A stretch of DNA of 64,000 bases from an uncultured Pelagibacteraceae bacterium (GTDB taxonomy: Bacteria; Pseudomonadota; Alphaproteobacteria; Pelagibacterales; Pelagibacteraceae), in the NCBI GenBank assembly GCA_902599605.1, contig CACKFV010000001.1, forward strand, positions 62,001 through 126,000, in the 5' to 3' direction. Below the pieces are notes generated by a model that saw only the letters and a program-made list of their open reading frames with translations, was not told the origin of the DNA and ran no database searches. The stretch's first letter is position 1, and the number at the start of each line of letters is the position of its first letter. Position numbers and translations under genes: made by a program. Shown one piece after another: positions 32,965 through 41,206 of the stretch.

Positions 32965-34302
32965 ATGTCCAATATCTTTTCATTATCAGTTTCCGAAATT
33001 GCGGAAAAAATTAGAAATTCAGATTTAAACTCTGTTGATTTATGTAAATCATATATTGAGCAAATAAATAAATTCGAAAAAGATGTAAAGGCATGGGCGC
33101 ATTTTGACAAAAAACTTCTTCTAGAAAAAGCCGAGGAGGCAGATGAACATAGAAGATCTGGAAAGTCTGTTGGTCCTCTTCATGGCATTCCAGTAGCACT
33201 TAAAGATATAATTGGAACCTACGATATGCCAACTGAATGTGGAACAGTTTTAAGAAAAGGTAAAACTGAGTCTCAAAATGCTGAAATAGTAGACTTATTA
33301 AAATCTGCTGGAGCCCTTATAATGGGTAAAACTAATACATCGGAACTAGCATTTCTTGCTCCTCCAGAAACTAGAAACCCTCATGATTATTCTAGAACAC
33401 CAGGTGGATCCTCAAGTGGTTCTGCTGCTGTTATAGCATCCCACATGGCACCACTATCAATTGGATCACAAACTGGAGGTTCGGTAATAAGACCTGCATC
33501 TTACTGTGGGGTAGTGGGTTATAAACCAAGTTATGGTTTAATTTCACGAAATGGAGTTTTAAGAACATCCTATCATTTGGACCATATTGGCGTTTTTGGA
33601 AAAACTGTAGAAGATGTTGCTTTATTAGCTAAAGTTTTAATTAAAAAAGACTCATACGATAAAGCAACTATTCATTATTCATCCGAATTTATGTTGGAGG
33701 AATGTAAAAAAGGCCCAATGTTTGATCCAAAATTTATATTTTATAAAACTGAAAGTTGGAAAAAAATTGATAAAAAATCGAGAGAGTCTTTTGAATTTTT
33801 TATAAAATCTTTTAAAAAAAATATAGAAGTATTTGATACACCCTCTTATTTTAAAGATATTGATAAATACCATCGGATTATTCATGAAACTGATTTAGCA
33901 AATAATTTTCAAGTTTATTATAAGAAATCTAAAAATAAACTTTCAAAAGAAATGCAAACAGCAATTTCTCGAGGAATGAAACATTCAGCAAAAGAATATC
34001 TTGATGCAGTCGATTTCATGAGTAGAAGTTATGAGTCATATAAAGAAGTTTTTGAGGACTATCATGGAGTATTAAGTCCATGTAGCACGGGTGTGGCTGA
34101 TAAAGGTTTGAAAAGCACTGGAAGTGCTGATTTCAATAGAGTTTGGTCTTATATGCACACACCTGCAATTTCTCTTCCTTTACTTCAGGGAGAAAATAAT
34201 TTACCATTAGGAATTCAGTTAATTGGTGACAAATATGATGATCAAAGATTTTTAGGTGTTGCTAATTGGCTAGAAAAAGAAAGTAAAAAATTTAATGAAT
34301 AA
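32965..34302 (+). CDS. Amidase (amidase-signature family)
   Basis: 445-residue amidase-signature enzyme. The Ser-cisSer-Lys triad is visible: Lys in PVALKDIIGT, the glycine/serine-rich TPGGSSSGSAAVIAS and the nucleophile serine in GSQTGGSVIRPASYCG. C-terminal GENNLPLGIQLIGDKYDD is typical. It resembles GatA, but no gatB or gatC is adjacent and it follows the TRAP transporter, so a catabolic amide hydrolase is more likely. The substrate is unknown. Its end overlaps a small membrane-protein gene by eight bases. Confidence 0.9.
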   Translation: MSNIFSLSVSEIAEKIRNSDLNSVDLCKSYIEQINKFEKDVKAWAHFDKKLLLEKAEEADEHRRSGKSVGPLHGIPVALKDIIGTYDMPTECGTVLRKGKTESQNAEIVDLLKSAGALIMGKTNTSELAFLAPPETRNPHDYSRTPGGSSSGSAAVIASHMAPLSIGSQTGGSVIRPASYCGVVGYKPSYGLISRNGVLRTSYHLDHIGVFGKTVEDVALLAKVLIKKDSYDKATIHYSSEFMLEECKKGPMFDPKFIFYKTESWKKIDKKSRESFEFFIKSFKKNIEVFDTPSYFKDIDKYHRIIHETDLANNFQVYYKKSKNKLSKEMQTAISRGMKHSAKEYLDAVDFMSRSYESYKEVFEDYHGVLSPCSTGVADKGLKSTGSADFNRVWSYMHTPAISLPLLQGENNLPLGIQLIGDKYDDQRFLGVANWLEKESKKFNE

Positions 34303-34474
34303 AATTACTACACTAGTTGGATTATCTTTTGCGATCTTCTTTTTAATAGGACTAGCTACTACATTAACAAGATCAATGATGATTGGTTTTCTTGATGTAT
34401 TGCCTGTTTATATATTAATGGGCTGTGCAATTGTCATGATGATTTACGAAGCTTTTTTTGACAAGTCTAAGTAA
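34295..34474 (+). CDS. Small two-helix membrane protein
   Basis: 59-residue open frame (starting MNKITTLVGLSFAIFFLIG and ending YEAFFDKSK) with two hydrophobic helices at about residues 7-23 and 34-54. It fills the whole space between the amidase (8-base overlap) and the DMT exporter (four-base gap), which supports it as a real gene. I do not recognise a family. Its position suggests translation coupled to the amidase. Confidence 0.65.
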   Translation: MNKITTLVGLSFAIFFLIGLATTLTRSMMIGFLDVLPVYILMGCAIVMMIYEAFFDKSK

Positions 34475-34478
34475 CTAA

Positions 34479-35363
34479 GTGAAAAAAAAGGATTTTTTAC
34501 CTTACACACTTCTTTTTATTCAACCTATTTTTATGGCTAGCAATCTTGTAGTTGCAAGAGGGGGTGTAGAATTTGTTCCTCCTATCTCCCTAGCTTTTTG
34601 GAGATGGCTATCAGTATTTCTTTTATTGATGCTGTTCAATTACGGAATTGTATCCAAAAAAAAAATTTTATTTAAAGAATATAAAGAACTTTTCTTTTTA
34701 GGATTAATGGGTTGTGGAGTTTGTGGAGCTTTTCCATTTATAGCTGGTCAGACAACTACAATAATAAACATGGGAATTATTTATACTTCCTCACCTATTT
34801 TTATAATTTTAATTTCTTATTTTTTTTTTAAAGAAAAAATGAATTTTTTCAAATTCATTGGCCTTTTATCATGCCTTCTAGGAGTTTTAATTATTATTGT
34901 AAGAGGTGAATATTCTACTTTGATATCTTTAAAATTTACAAAGGGAGATTTATGGATGTTGGGAGCTTCAATTGGCTGGGCATTATATTCTATATTTCTT
35001 TTTAATTGGAAATCTTCCCTAAATGTTTTTGAAAGGTTTACAGCCATTTCTTTTTTTGGAGCATTAAGCTTGTTACCATTTTATATATTTGAACAAAATT
35101 TTATTAACGTAACTACATTTGATTTGAAATTTTTCTTTTGGGTTATATTTGCTGCAATTTCACCAGGAATAATTGCTTTTATATTGTACACTTACACTCA
35201 AAAATATCTCGGTGCTACAACGACAGGATTTACTTTGTATTTATTTACAGTTTATGGAGCATTTTATGGCATATTATTTTTTGGTGAGACATTAGAACTT
35301 TTCCATTTATATGGAACATTTCTTGTTTTCCTTGGAGTTTATCTGGTAAGAAAAAAGGCTTAG
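34479..35363 (+). CDS. EamA/DMT superfamily transporter
   Basis: 294-residue protein with ten hydrophobic helices arranged as two EamA repeats (for example VARGGVEFVPPISLAFWRW in the first half, and GWALYSIFLFNWKS with AISPGIIAFILYTYTQKYL in the second). Members export metabolites such as amino acids or take up small compounds; the substrate is unknown. The start is a GTG at 34479, directly downstream of the small membrane-protein gene. It ends two bases before the alpha/beta hydrolase gene. Confidence 0.9.
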   Translation: MKKKDFLPYTLLFIQPIFMASNLVVARGGVEFVPPISLAFWRWLSVFLLLMLFNYGIVSKKKILFKEYKELFFLGLMGCGVCGAFPFIAGQTTTIINMGIIYTSSPIFIILISYFFFKEKMNFFKFIGLLSCLLGVLIIIVRGEYSTLISLKFTKGDLWMLGASIGWALYSIFLFNWKSSLNVFERFTAISFFGALSLLPFYIFEQNFINVTTFDLKFFFWVIFAAISPGIIAFILYTYTQKYLGATTTGFTLYLFTVYGAFYGILFFGETLELFHLYGTFLVFLGVYLVRKKA

Positions 35364-35364
35364 A

Positions 35365-36177
35365 ATGTTTAATAAAAAAATTATGCTTATCTTCAATATT
35401 TTAATTAGTTTAATCACTATTTATGTAATTGTTTGTTTGGTAATTTTTCTGTTGCAGAGAAAATTATTATATCATCCTAACGAAAATAACTATTTAGATG
35501 AGAACAAACTGACACATAAGATTGAAAAGGTGTTCGTTAAGTCAGATAATAAATTAATTGGTTGGCACCATTTTAAAGACAAGAAATATAAGACATTGCT
35601 ATTTTTTCATGGGAATGCAGGAAATCTACAAAATAGAATTTACAAATTAAACGAGATAGCTGAATTAGAATTAAATTATTTAATTATTGCTTACAGAGGT
35701 TTCAGTGGAAATGAGGGAAAACCAACAGAGGAAGGTTTGTACAATGACTCAATGGCAGCGAAGAGGTGGTTAAATTCAAACAACATCGGTGATAACAATA
35801 TCATTCTTTACGGAGAATCTCTAGGAACAGCTGTTGCAGTGGACCTTGGTTCTAAATTTCCATTTGCGGGAATAATATTAGAGTCCCCTTTTACCTCAAT
35901 GATAGAACTTTCAAAAATTTATTATCCTTATTTACCAGTGAACTTATTGTTGAAAGATAGATATGACTCCATTAATAAAATTAGCAAAATAACTTCCCCT
36001 AAACTCGTTATGCATGGAGATAAAGATAACATTGTTCCATTTAGTATGGGAAAAAGAATGTTTGAAAGTTTTTCAGAGCCAAAATTTAGTTATTTTAAGT
36101 CAGGGGATGATCACATGATGGATTTTGATCAAGAACTTTTAGGGAATATTAAAAATTTTATTAATGAATTAAATTGA
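35365..36177 (+). CDS. Membrane-anchored alpha/beta hydrolase (Bem46-like)
   Basis: 270-residue serine hydrolase with an N-terminal transmembrane helix (about residues 7-30). The alpha/beta hydrolase core shows the oxyanion region FFHGNAGNLQNR, YRGFSGNEGKPTEEGL, the nucleophile elbow YGESLGTAVA, Asp in HGDKDNIVPF and the histidine in GDDHMMDF. This order matches the Bem46/YfhR group. The substrate is unknown. It converges with ftsY, with a nine-base overlap of the two ends. Confidence 0.9.
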   Translation: MFNKKIMLIFNILISLITIYVIVCLVIFLLQRKLLYHPNENNYLDENKLTHKIEKVFVKSDNKLIGWHHFKDKKYKTLLFFHGNAGNLQNRIYKLNEIAELELNYLIIAYRGFSGNEGKPTEEGLYNDSMAAKRWLNSNNIGDNNIILYGESLGTAVAVDLGSKFPFAGIILESPFTSMIELSKIYYPYLPVNLLLKDRYDSINKISKITSPKLVMHGDKDNIVPFSMGKRMFESFSEPKFSYFKSGDDHMMDFDQELLGNIKNFINELN

Positions 36178-37098
36178 TTTTTCTAAACTTAAAAAATTTT
36201 CTGCAAAAGTTACAGCATCAAAAGATTGTAAATCATCCTCTTTTTCACCAAGACCTATTGCAATTATTGGAAGTTTAAATTTTTTTGCAGCAGCAATTAG
36301 TATTCCTCCTTTTGCAGTGCCATCAAGTTTTGTCATAACTAGGCCAGTTAAAGGGATAATATTATTAAATTCTGTCACTTGATTTATTACATTTTGTCCT
36401 GAGGTTGCATCTAAGATTAGAACAACATCATGAGGCGCATTGTTGTCAACTTTTTTAACAACTTTTGCAATTTTTTTATACTCATCCATCAAGTTTTTCT
36501 TGTTCTGCAATCTACCAGCTGTATCTATCAAAACTGTATGAATTTTATTTTTTTTTGAATATTCCATTGCCTTAAAAGCAACAGACGCAGGATCACTTCC
36601 TGCCTCTGATTTTATTATTTCGCTTCCAACTTTTTTTGACCAGTTTTCTAATTGATCTATTGCTGCAGCTCTAAAGGTGTCACAAGCAGCTAGCACTGTT
36701 TTATTATTATTATTTTGAAATATTTTAGACATTTTTCCAATTGTAGTTGTTTTTCCTACTCCATTGACACCTGAAACTAAAATTGTTCTATTTTCATTAG
36801 ATTGATGAAAAAAATTTTTATTTTCTAAAGGTTTCATTAATGAGAGAATATATTCTTTAAGAATTTTGTTAATCTCATCCAGTTTATTTTTACTTGGATC
36901 AATTCTACTATTAGCTATTTGTTGTCTAATCTCTGATGAGGCCTCAACTCCAACGTCTGATTGAATTAAAAATTCCTCAATTTCTTCTAAAGTTTTATCG
37001 TCAATTTCTTTGTTAACTACAATGTCTTTTATACCTTTTGAAAAATTTGACGTAGTTTTTTTTAAGCCATCCTTAAATTTTTGAAAAATATTAATCAT
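36169..37098 (-). CDS. ftsY: Signal recognition particle receptor FtsY
   Basis: 309-residue SRP GTPase that docks the Ffh-ribosome complex at the membrane. It has the N domain (about residues 1-95), the P-loop GVNGVGKTTTIGKM, CDTFRAAAIDQL, DTAGRLQNKKNLMDE, MTKLDGTAKGG and the C-terminal IGLGEKEDDLQSFDA. It lacks the long acidic A domain found in E. coli FtsY, which is common in compact genomes. It overlaps dapF by four bases and lies close to ffh, so both SRP GTPases sit at one locus. Confidence 0.96.
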   Translation of the reverse strand: MINIFQKFKDGLKKTTSNFSKGIKDIVVNKEIDDKTLEEIEEFLIQSDVGVEASSEIRQQIANSRIDPSKNKLDEINKILKEYILSLMKPLENKNFFHQSNENRTILVSGVNGVGKTTTIGKMSKIFQNNNNKTVLAACDTFRAAAIDQLENWSKKVGSEIIKSEAGSDPASVAFKAMEYSKKNKIHTVLIDTAGRLQNKKNLMDEYKKIAKVVKKVDNNAPHDVVLILDATSGQNVINQVTEFNNIIPLTGLVMTKLDGTAKGGILIAAAKKFKLPIIAIGLGEKEDDLQSFDAVTFAENFLSLEKSI

Positions 37099-37907
37099 AA
37101 ATTTATATCAATATGCTTAACTTCTGAGACCAAACCTTCCATAATAACGTTTCCTTGTTCATCTTTATTGATTTTAATTTTTCCTAATTTAAATTCTATT
37201 TCAGTTGGAAATTTTGAAATACCATTAATTTCACCAGCTACAGCGGTTGCACATGCTGCAGTTCCACATGCTTTTGTAAGACCAGCCCCTCTTTCCCAGT
37301 GTAATACTTTAAAATGGTTTTTACTTTGCTCTTTTGCAAAAGTAACATTAACTTTTTCAGGAAATAATTCATGATTTTCTATAATCGGTCCAACTTTTTC
37401 AATTTCGATCTTTTCTAATTCGTTTATAAAAAAAATAATGTGAGGATTTCCAACATTAATTGCTGTTCCTAAAAACCCAATATCACCAACCATAACTTTA
37501 ATTTTTTTTGTATCAATTTTCTCGCTTAGAGGTATTTGATCCCAATTAGTTTTTGGTTTTCCAATATTTGTTTGAATCAAATTATTTTTTAATATTTTCG
37601 ACTCTAATTTTCCTGAAGAAGTTTCAACAGTAATAAAGTTTTTTTTACTTTCTTTTGATAAAAAGCTAGCTACACATCTAGTTCCATTTCCACATGCTGC
37701 GGAGTCCGAGCCATCTGAATTTTTAAAAGTTAGAAATGCATCAAATTTATCACTTTTATCTATAAGAATTAGTTGATCACAACCAATATTGCTTCTGTCA
37801 CAAATTTTTTTTATTTGAGAATTGTTTAGATCATATTTTTTTTCACGTTGATCAATTATGACGAAGTCATTTCCAAGTCCATCCATTTTATAAGCTTTAA
37901 AATCCAT
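37095..37907 (-). CDS. dapF: Diaminopimelate epimerase
   Basis: Converts LL- to meso-diaminopimelate for lysine and peptidoglycan synthesis. The 270-residue protein has both active-site cysteines, in SAACGNGTRCVASF and LTKACGTAACATAVAG, plus the N-terminal KMDGLGNDFVIIDQ and NVGNPHIIFF. Length and motifs are canonical. It is divergent from ffh across a 157-base region holding a structured RNA leader, and is followed by ftsY on the same strand. Confidence 0.97.
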   Translation of the reverse strand: MDFKAYKMDGLGNDFVIIDQREKKYDLNNSQIKKICDRSNIGCDQLILIDKSDKFDAFLTFKNSDGSDSAACGNGTRCVASFLSKESKKNFITVETSSGKLESKILKNNLIQTNIGKPKTNWDQIPLSEKIDTKKIKVMVGDIGFLGTAINVGNPHIIFFINELEKIEIEKVGPIIENHELFPEKVNVTFAKEQSKNHFKVLHWERGAGLTKACGTAACATAVAGEINGISKFPTEIEFKLGKIKINKDEQGNVIMEGLVSEVKHIDINL

Positions 37908-37929
37908 ATAATAATACTTAACTTATTTA

Positions 37930-37955
37930 TTGACTTTTTGAACCTCTATTATAGT
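37930..37955 (+). promoter_or_regulatory. ffh: Possible ffh promoter
   Basis: TTGACT at 37930-37935 resembles a -35 box and TATAGT at 37950-37955 a -10 box. The spacer of 14 bases is shorter than ideal, so this is a tentative assignment. It lies just upstream of the structured ffh leader, where a promoter is required because the upstream gene dapF is divergent. Confidence 0.35.
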
Positions 37956-37967
37956 TTCTCACAACTT

Positions 37968-38064
37968 CCGCAAAAACAGCATTTTGCGGTGTCTTTGGAA
38001 ACAAAGAGATCGACACCAGTCAGCGAGGGTTCGCCCACTGGTGCGATTGCTGCTGGAAGAAATT
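37968..38064 (+). promoter_or_regulatory. Structured ffh leader RNA (ffh motif)
   Basis: The leader before ffh folds into three clear hairpins. Hairpin 1: CCGCAAAA (37968-37975) with TTTTGCGG (37982-37989), loop ACAGCA. Hairpin 2: TCTTTG with CAAAGA closing a GAAA tetraloop (37992-38007). Hairpin 3: CACCAGT (38014-38020) with ACTGGTG (38037-38043), a six-base bulge CAGCGA and a GGG-TTCG-CCC tip, extended outward by ATCG/CGAT with one bulged A. A cis-acting RNA before the SRP protein gene has been described in Pelagibacter; this matches by position and structure. Loop 1 can also pair with TGCTG next to the ribosome binding site. Confidence 0.82.
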
Positions 38065-39423
38065 ATGTTTGAAAATTTGACAAATAAATTCGAGGGAATA
38101 CTCGATACATTTAAAAAGGCGCCATCCCTAAATGAAAAACAGGTTGATGAGGGTCTTAAGCTTATTAGACAAGCTTTACTAGAAGCGGATGTATCGCTAG
38201 AGGTAGTAAAAGATTTTATAACAAAAGTTAAACCAAAATTATTAGGAAAAGAAATAATAAGATCTACAGCTCCAGGACAAATGGTTATTAAAATTGTTCA
38301 CGATGAGCTTGTTTCATTTTTAGGTGATAGCAATCAAGAAATTAATTTAAAGTCCAATCCACCGGTAACAATAATGATGGTTGGTTTACAAGGTTCAGGA
38401 AAAACAACCACAACTGCAAAACTCTCAAAATTTTTAGAAAAAAATAATAAGAAAAAAATTATGATGGTAAGTTTAGATATTTATAGACCAGCTGCTCAGG
38501 AACAACTAAAAATTTTGGGTGAACAAAATAATATCCAAACCTTGCCTGTGATAAAAGATCAAATTCCAGCTGACATTTGCAGAAGAGCCCTATCTGCAGC
38601 TAATTTAAATGGGTCTGATGTAATTATTTTTGACACCGCTGGAAGAACTCAAATAGATCTACAGATGATGTCTGAGATAAAACAAATCGAAGAGGTAATT
38701 AAACCAACAGAGACTATACTTGTTGCAGACTCATTAACTGGACAAGTAGCTGCGAGTGTTGCAAAAGAATTTTCTAATACAGTAAAAGTTACTGGAATAA
38801 TATTAACTCGAGCTGACGGTGATGGTAGAGGTGGAGCTGCATTAAGCATGAAACATATTGCCAATGTTCCAATTAAATTTTTAGGTATTGGAGAAAAAAT
38901 AGAAAATTTTGAAAGTTTTCATCCTGATAGAATTGCTAACAGAATTTTAGGAATGGGGGATATCGTATCCCTTGTAGAAAAAGCAGCAGATGAAATTGAC
39001 GAGGAAAAACTCAAAGAAACTGAGGAGAGTTTAAGGAAGGGTCAGTTTTCTCTAGAAGATTACCTTTCTCAATTAAGACAAATGAAAAAAATGGGAGGAC
39101 TAGAGGGCGTTATGTCTTTTTTACCAGGAGTTTCAAAAATAAAATCTCAAATGGATCAAGCTGGTGTTGATGAAAAAATAATTACACAAAATGAAGCGGT
39201 AATACTTTCAATGACTAAAAAAGAGAGAGAAAATCCAAAGATTATCGATGGCTCTAGAAAAAAAAGAATTGCTAATGGCTCTGGAACAGACATTGCCACT
39301 ATCAATAAATTGTTAAAACAATTTAAAATGATGTCTGACATGATGAAAAAGATGTCAAAAGGAAACACAAAAGGCTTAATGGAAAAAGGAATTCCACCTG
39401 AGCTATTCAATCAACTTAAATAA
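38065..39423 (+). CDS. ffh: Signal recognition particle protein Ffh
   Basis: 452-residue SRP54 homologue that binds signal peptides and 4.5S RNA. N domain at the start ([18 protein letters not shown]), GTPase motifs [49 protein letters not shown], and a methionine-rich M domain ([31 protein letters not shown]). An in-frame ATG at 37984 would add 27 residues, but that stretch is the structured leader; the ATG at 38065 has a GGAAGA ribosome binding site (38055-38060) and gives the family N-terminus. The leader RNA probably controls its translation. Confidence 0.97.
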   Translation: MFENLTNKFEGILDTFKKAPSLNEKQVDEGLKLIRQALLEADVSLEVVKDFITKVKPKLLGKEIIRSTAPGQMVIKIVHDELVSFLGDSNQEINLKSNPPVTIMMVGLQGSGKTTTTAKLSKFLEKNNKKKIMMVSLDIYRPAAQEQLKILGEQNNIQTLPVIKDQIPADICRRALSAANLNGSDVIIFDTAGRTQIDLQMMSEIKQIEEVIKPTETILVADSLTGQVAASVAKEFSNTVKVTGIILTRADGDGRGGAALSMKHIANVPIKFLGIGEKIENFESFHPDRIANRILGMGDIVSLVEKAADEIDEEKLKETEESLRKGQFSLEDYLSQLRQMKKMGGLEGVMSFLPGVSKIKSQMDQAGVDEKIITQNEAVILSMTKKERENPKIIDGSRKKRIANGSGTDIATINKLLKQFKMMSDMMKKMSKGNTKGLMEKGIPPELFNQLK

Positions 39424-39436
39424 AAAGGAGAAACAA

Positions 39437-39955
39437 ATGTTAAAGTTAAGATTATCAATGGGAGGAACAAAAAAAAGACCAGTTTATAAAATTGTGGTTG
39501 CAGACAGTAGATTCCCTAGAGATGGGAGATTTATAGAAAAATTAGGTTTTTTTAATCCCCTTATGCCAAAAGAAAAAAAAGAAAGAGTTGGACTTCAGTC
39601 AGAAAGAATAAAATATTGGCTAAGCCAAGGAGCAAAGCCGACAACTAGAGTTGCTAGATTACTTGGAGAAAATAATTTAATGGAAATGCCTAAACCAGGA
39701 AATAATCCAAATAAAGCTATTCCAAAAAAAGACAGAAAGAAAGATGCTGTTGAAGCACCAAAAGAAGAAAAGAAAGCAGATGCACCTAAGGAAGAGAAAA
39801 AAGCTGAAGCACCAAAAGAAGAAAAAAAGGTGGATGCACCTAAGGAAGAGAAAAAAGCAGAGAAGAAAGCAGAGGCCCCTAAGGAAGAGAAAAAAGCTGA
39901 AGCACCAAAAGCAGAAAAGAAAGCAGAGACCCCTAAGGAAGAGAAGAAAAAATAA
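39437..39955 (+). CDS. rpsP: Ribosomal protein bS16 with long repeat tail
   Basis: Small-subunit ribosomal protein. The first 80 or so residues are a normal bS16 ([20 protein letters not shown], then [16 protein letters not shown] and [17 protein letters not shown]). The protein continues to 172 residues through a tail of seven [13 protein letters not shown] repeats (residues 107-172), strongly charged and probably disordered. A strong ribosome binding site (AAAGGAGAAA) lies upstream. It begins the classical rpsP-trmD-rplS order, although rimM is absent between rpsP and trmD. The tail should lie outside the ribosome core. Confidence 0.96.
   Translation: MLKLRLSMGGTKKRPVYKIVVADSRFPRDGRFIEKLGFFNPLMPKEKKERVGLQSERIKYWLSQGAKPTTRVARLLGENNLMEMPKPGNNPNKAIPKKDRKKDAVEAPKEEKKADAPKEEKKAEAPKEEKKVDAPKEEKKAEKKAEAPKEEKKAEAPKAEKKAETPKEEKKK
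39755..39952 (+). repeat. In-frame 27-base tandem repeats in the rpsP tail
   Basis: Seven copies of a 27-base unit (one extended by 12 bases, the last shortened) encode APKEEKKA(D/E). Two sequence versions can be told apart: one beginning GCACCAAAAGAAG or GCACCAAAAGCAG and one GCACCTAAGGAAGAG or GCCCCTAAGGAAGAG. They run A-B-A-B-B-A-B, which suggests that a 54-base double unit was duplicated. Such arrays change length easily by slippage. Confidence 0.9.
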
Positions 39956-39957
39956 AT

Positions 39958-40644
39958 ATGTTTCAAGCAAAAATTTTTACTTTGTATCCTGAATATTTTC
40001 CAGGACCCTTCGAAATAGGTATTTGCAAAAAAGCTTTTGAAAAAAAGCTTTGGGATTTAAAACTTATTAATATTAGGGATTACGCAGATGACAAACATAA
40101 AACTGTTGATGATACTCCATATGGCGGTGGTGTAGGCATGTTAATGAGACCAGATGTAGTAGCAAAATCTTTGGATGCAAATTTGGATGAAAAAGAAACA
40201 GTTTATTATCTAACACCAAAGGGTAAAATTTTTAATCAAGATATTGCAAAGGATATTGTTAAAAAAAACAAAGTTAATATTTTATGTGGGCACTTTGAGG
40301 GAGTTGATCAACGAGTTCTAGACTCAAGAAATGTGGAGGAGATAAGTATAGGTGACTTTATCCTTTCTGGGGGAGAGATGGCATCATTTGTTGTTTTAGA
40401 CACAGTTTTAAGATTAGTGCCTGGAGTATTAGGAAATCTAAATTCTACAAAAGATGAAAGTTTTGAAAATGGGCTTTTGGAGTATCCACAATATACCAAA
40501 CCTCAAATATGGGAGAAATTAAGTGTTCCTGACATACTTTTATCTGGAGATCATAACAAAATTAAAAGCTGGCGTTTGTCACAATCTGAGGCTATAACAC
40601 GGCACCGAAGACCAGATTTATGGCAAAAATATAAAAAGGATTAA
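39958..40644 (+). CDS. trmD: tRNA (guanine-37-N1)-methyltransferase TrmD
   Basis: 228-residue SPOUT methyltransferase forming m1G37 in tRNA, preventing frameshifts. It has [51 protein letters not shown] and the trefoil-knot SAM site [18 protein letters not shown], then [18 protein letters not shown]. Length and motifs are canonical. It lies two bases after rpsP and two bases before rplS. Confidence 0.97.
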   Translation: MFQAKIFTLYPEYFPGPFEIGICKKAFEKKLWDLKLINIRDYADDKHKTVDDTPYGGGVGMLMRPDVVAKSLDANLDEKETVYYLTPKGKIFNQDIAKDIVKKNKVNILCGHFEGVDQRVLDSRNVEEISIGDFILSGGEMASFVVLDTVLRLVPGVLGNLNSTKDESFENGLLEYPQYTKPQIWEKLSVPDILLSGDHNKIKSWRLSQSEAITRHRRPDLWQKYKKD

Positions 40645-40646
40645 AA

Positions 40647-41195
40647 TTGCAAAATTTAAACATGAAAAATATAGAAGACATAAATAAAGCAAATGTTAAA
40701 AAAATTTCAGCTGAAAAAAAACTCCCAGAGTTTTTTCCAGGAGATATAATAAAAGTTGGTGTTAAAATCACTGAAGGAAAAAGAGATAGAATTCAATATT
40801 TTGAAGGTGTTTGCATAGCAAAGAAAAATAGAGACTTAAATTCATCCTTTACAGTTAGAAAAATTTCTTTTGGAGAGGGTGTTGAAAGAACTTTTGCTCT
40901 TTACAGTCCAATAGTTGATACAATCAAAGTTATAAGATCTGGTAAAGTAAGACGTGCAAAATTATACTATCTAAGAGAAAGAACTGGTAAATCAGCAAGA
41001 ATTGCTGAAAAGATCAAAAAGAAAATTGGTATTGATATTGAGGCTAAACCTGAGCAAGTTACAGAAGAAAATGTATTACCAGCAACAGAACAAAAGAATA
41101 TTGAGGAAAAAGCTGAAACAAAAGTCGCTGAGACACCCAAAAAACTTGAAGAGAAAAAAGAAGATAGTAAGATTTCTACTGAATTAAAAAAATAA
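40647..41195 (+). CDS. rplS: Ribosomal protein bL19 with C-terminal extension
   Basis: Large-subunit ribosomal protein. The bL19 core covers about residues 10-120 ([68 protein letters not shown]). A further 60 residues form a Lys/Glu-rich tail ([19 protein letters not shown]). The TTG at 40647 is chosen as start because AAAGGA lies six bases before it, while the in-frame ATG at 40662 has no ribosome binding site; the first five residues (MQNLN) are therefore tentative. It is followed by leuC. Confidence 0.93.
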   Translation: MQNLNMKNIEDINKANVKKISAEKKLPEFFPGDIIKVGVKITEGKRDRIQYFEGVCIAKKNRDLNSSFTVRKISFGEGVERTFALYSPIVDTIKVIRSGKVRRAKLYYLRERTGKSARIAEKIKKKIGIDIEAKPEQVTEENVLPATEQKNIEEKAETKVAETPKKLEEKKEDSKISTELKK

Positions 41196-41206
41196 TCTTT
41201 TTTTAA

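Noticed and set aside
38014..38048. GGGTTCGCCC within a stem considered as a tRNA T-arm
   Set aside because: The sequence forms a three-pair stem with a UUCG tetraloop, not a five-pair stem with a seven-base loop, and no acceptor or anticodon arm can be drawn.
37984..38064. In-frame N-terminal extension of Ffh starting at an ATG at 37984
   Set aside because: The stretch coincides with the base-paired leader RNA, encodes an Arg-rich peptide unlike any Ffh N-terminus, and the ATG at 38065 has a proper ribosome binding site.
39755..39952. Regular repeats considered as a CRISPR array
   Set aside because: The units are directly adjacent without spacers, are in frame with rpsP, and encode a charged tail; no cas genes are present.
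39595..39970. Long open frames antisense to rpsP encoding Phe/Ser/Ala-rich repeats
   Set aside because: They are shadows of the repetitive rpsP tail: the repeat lacks stop codons in several frames. There is no ribosome binding site or family match.
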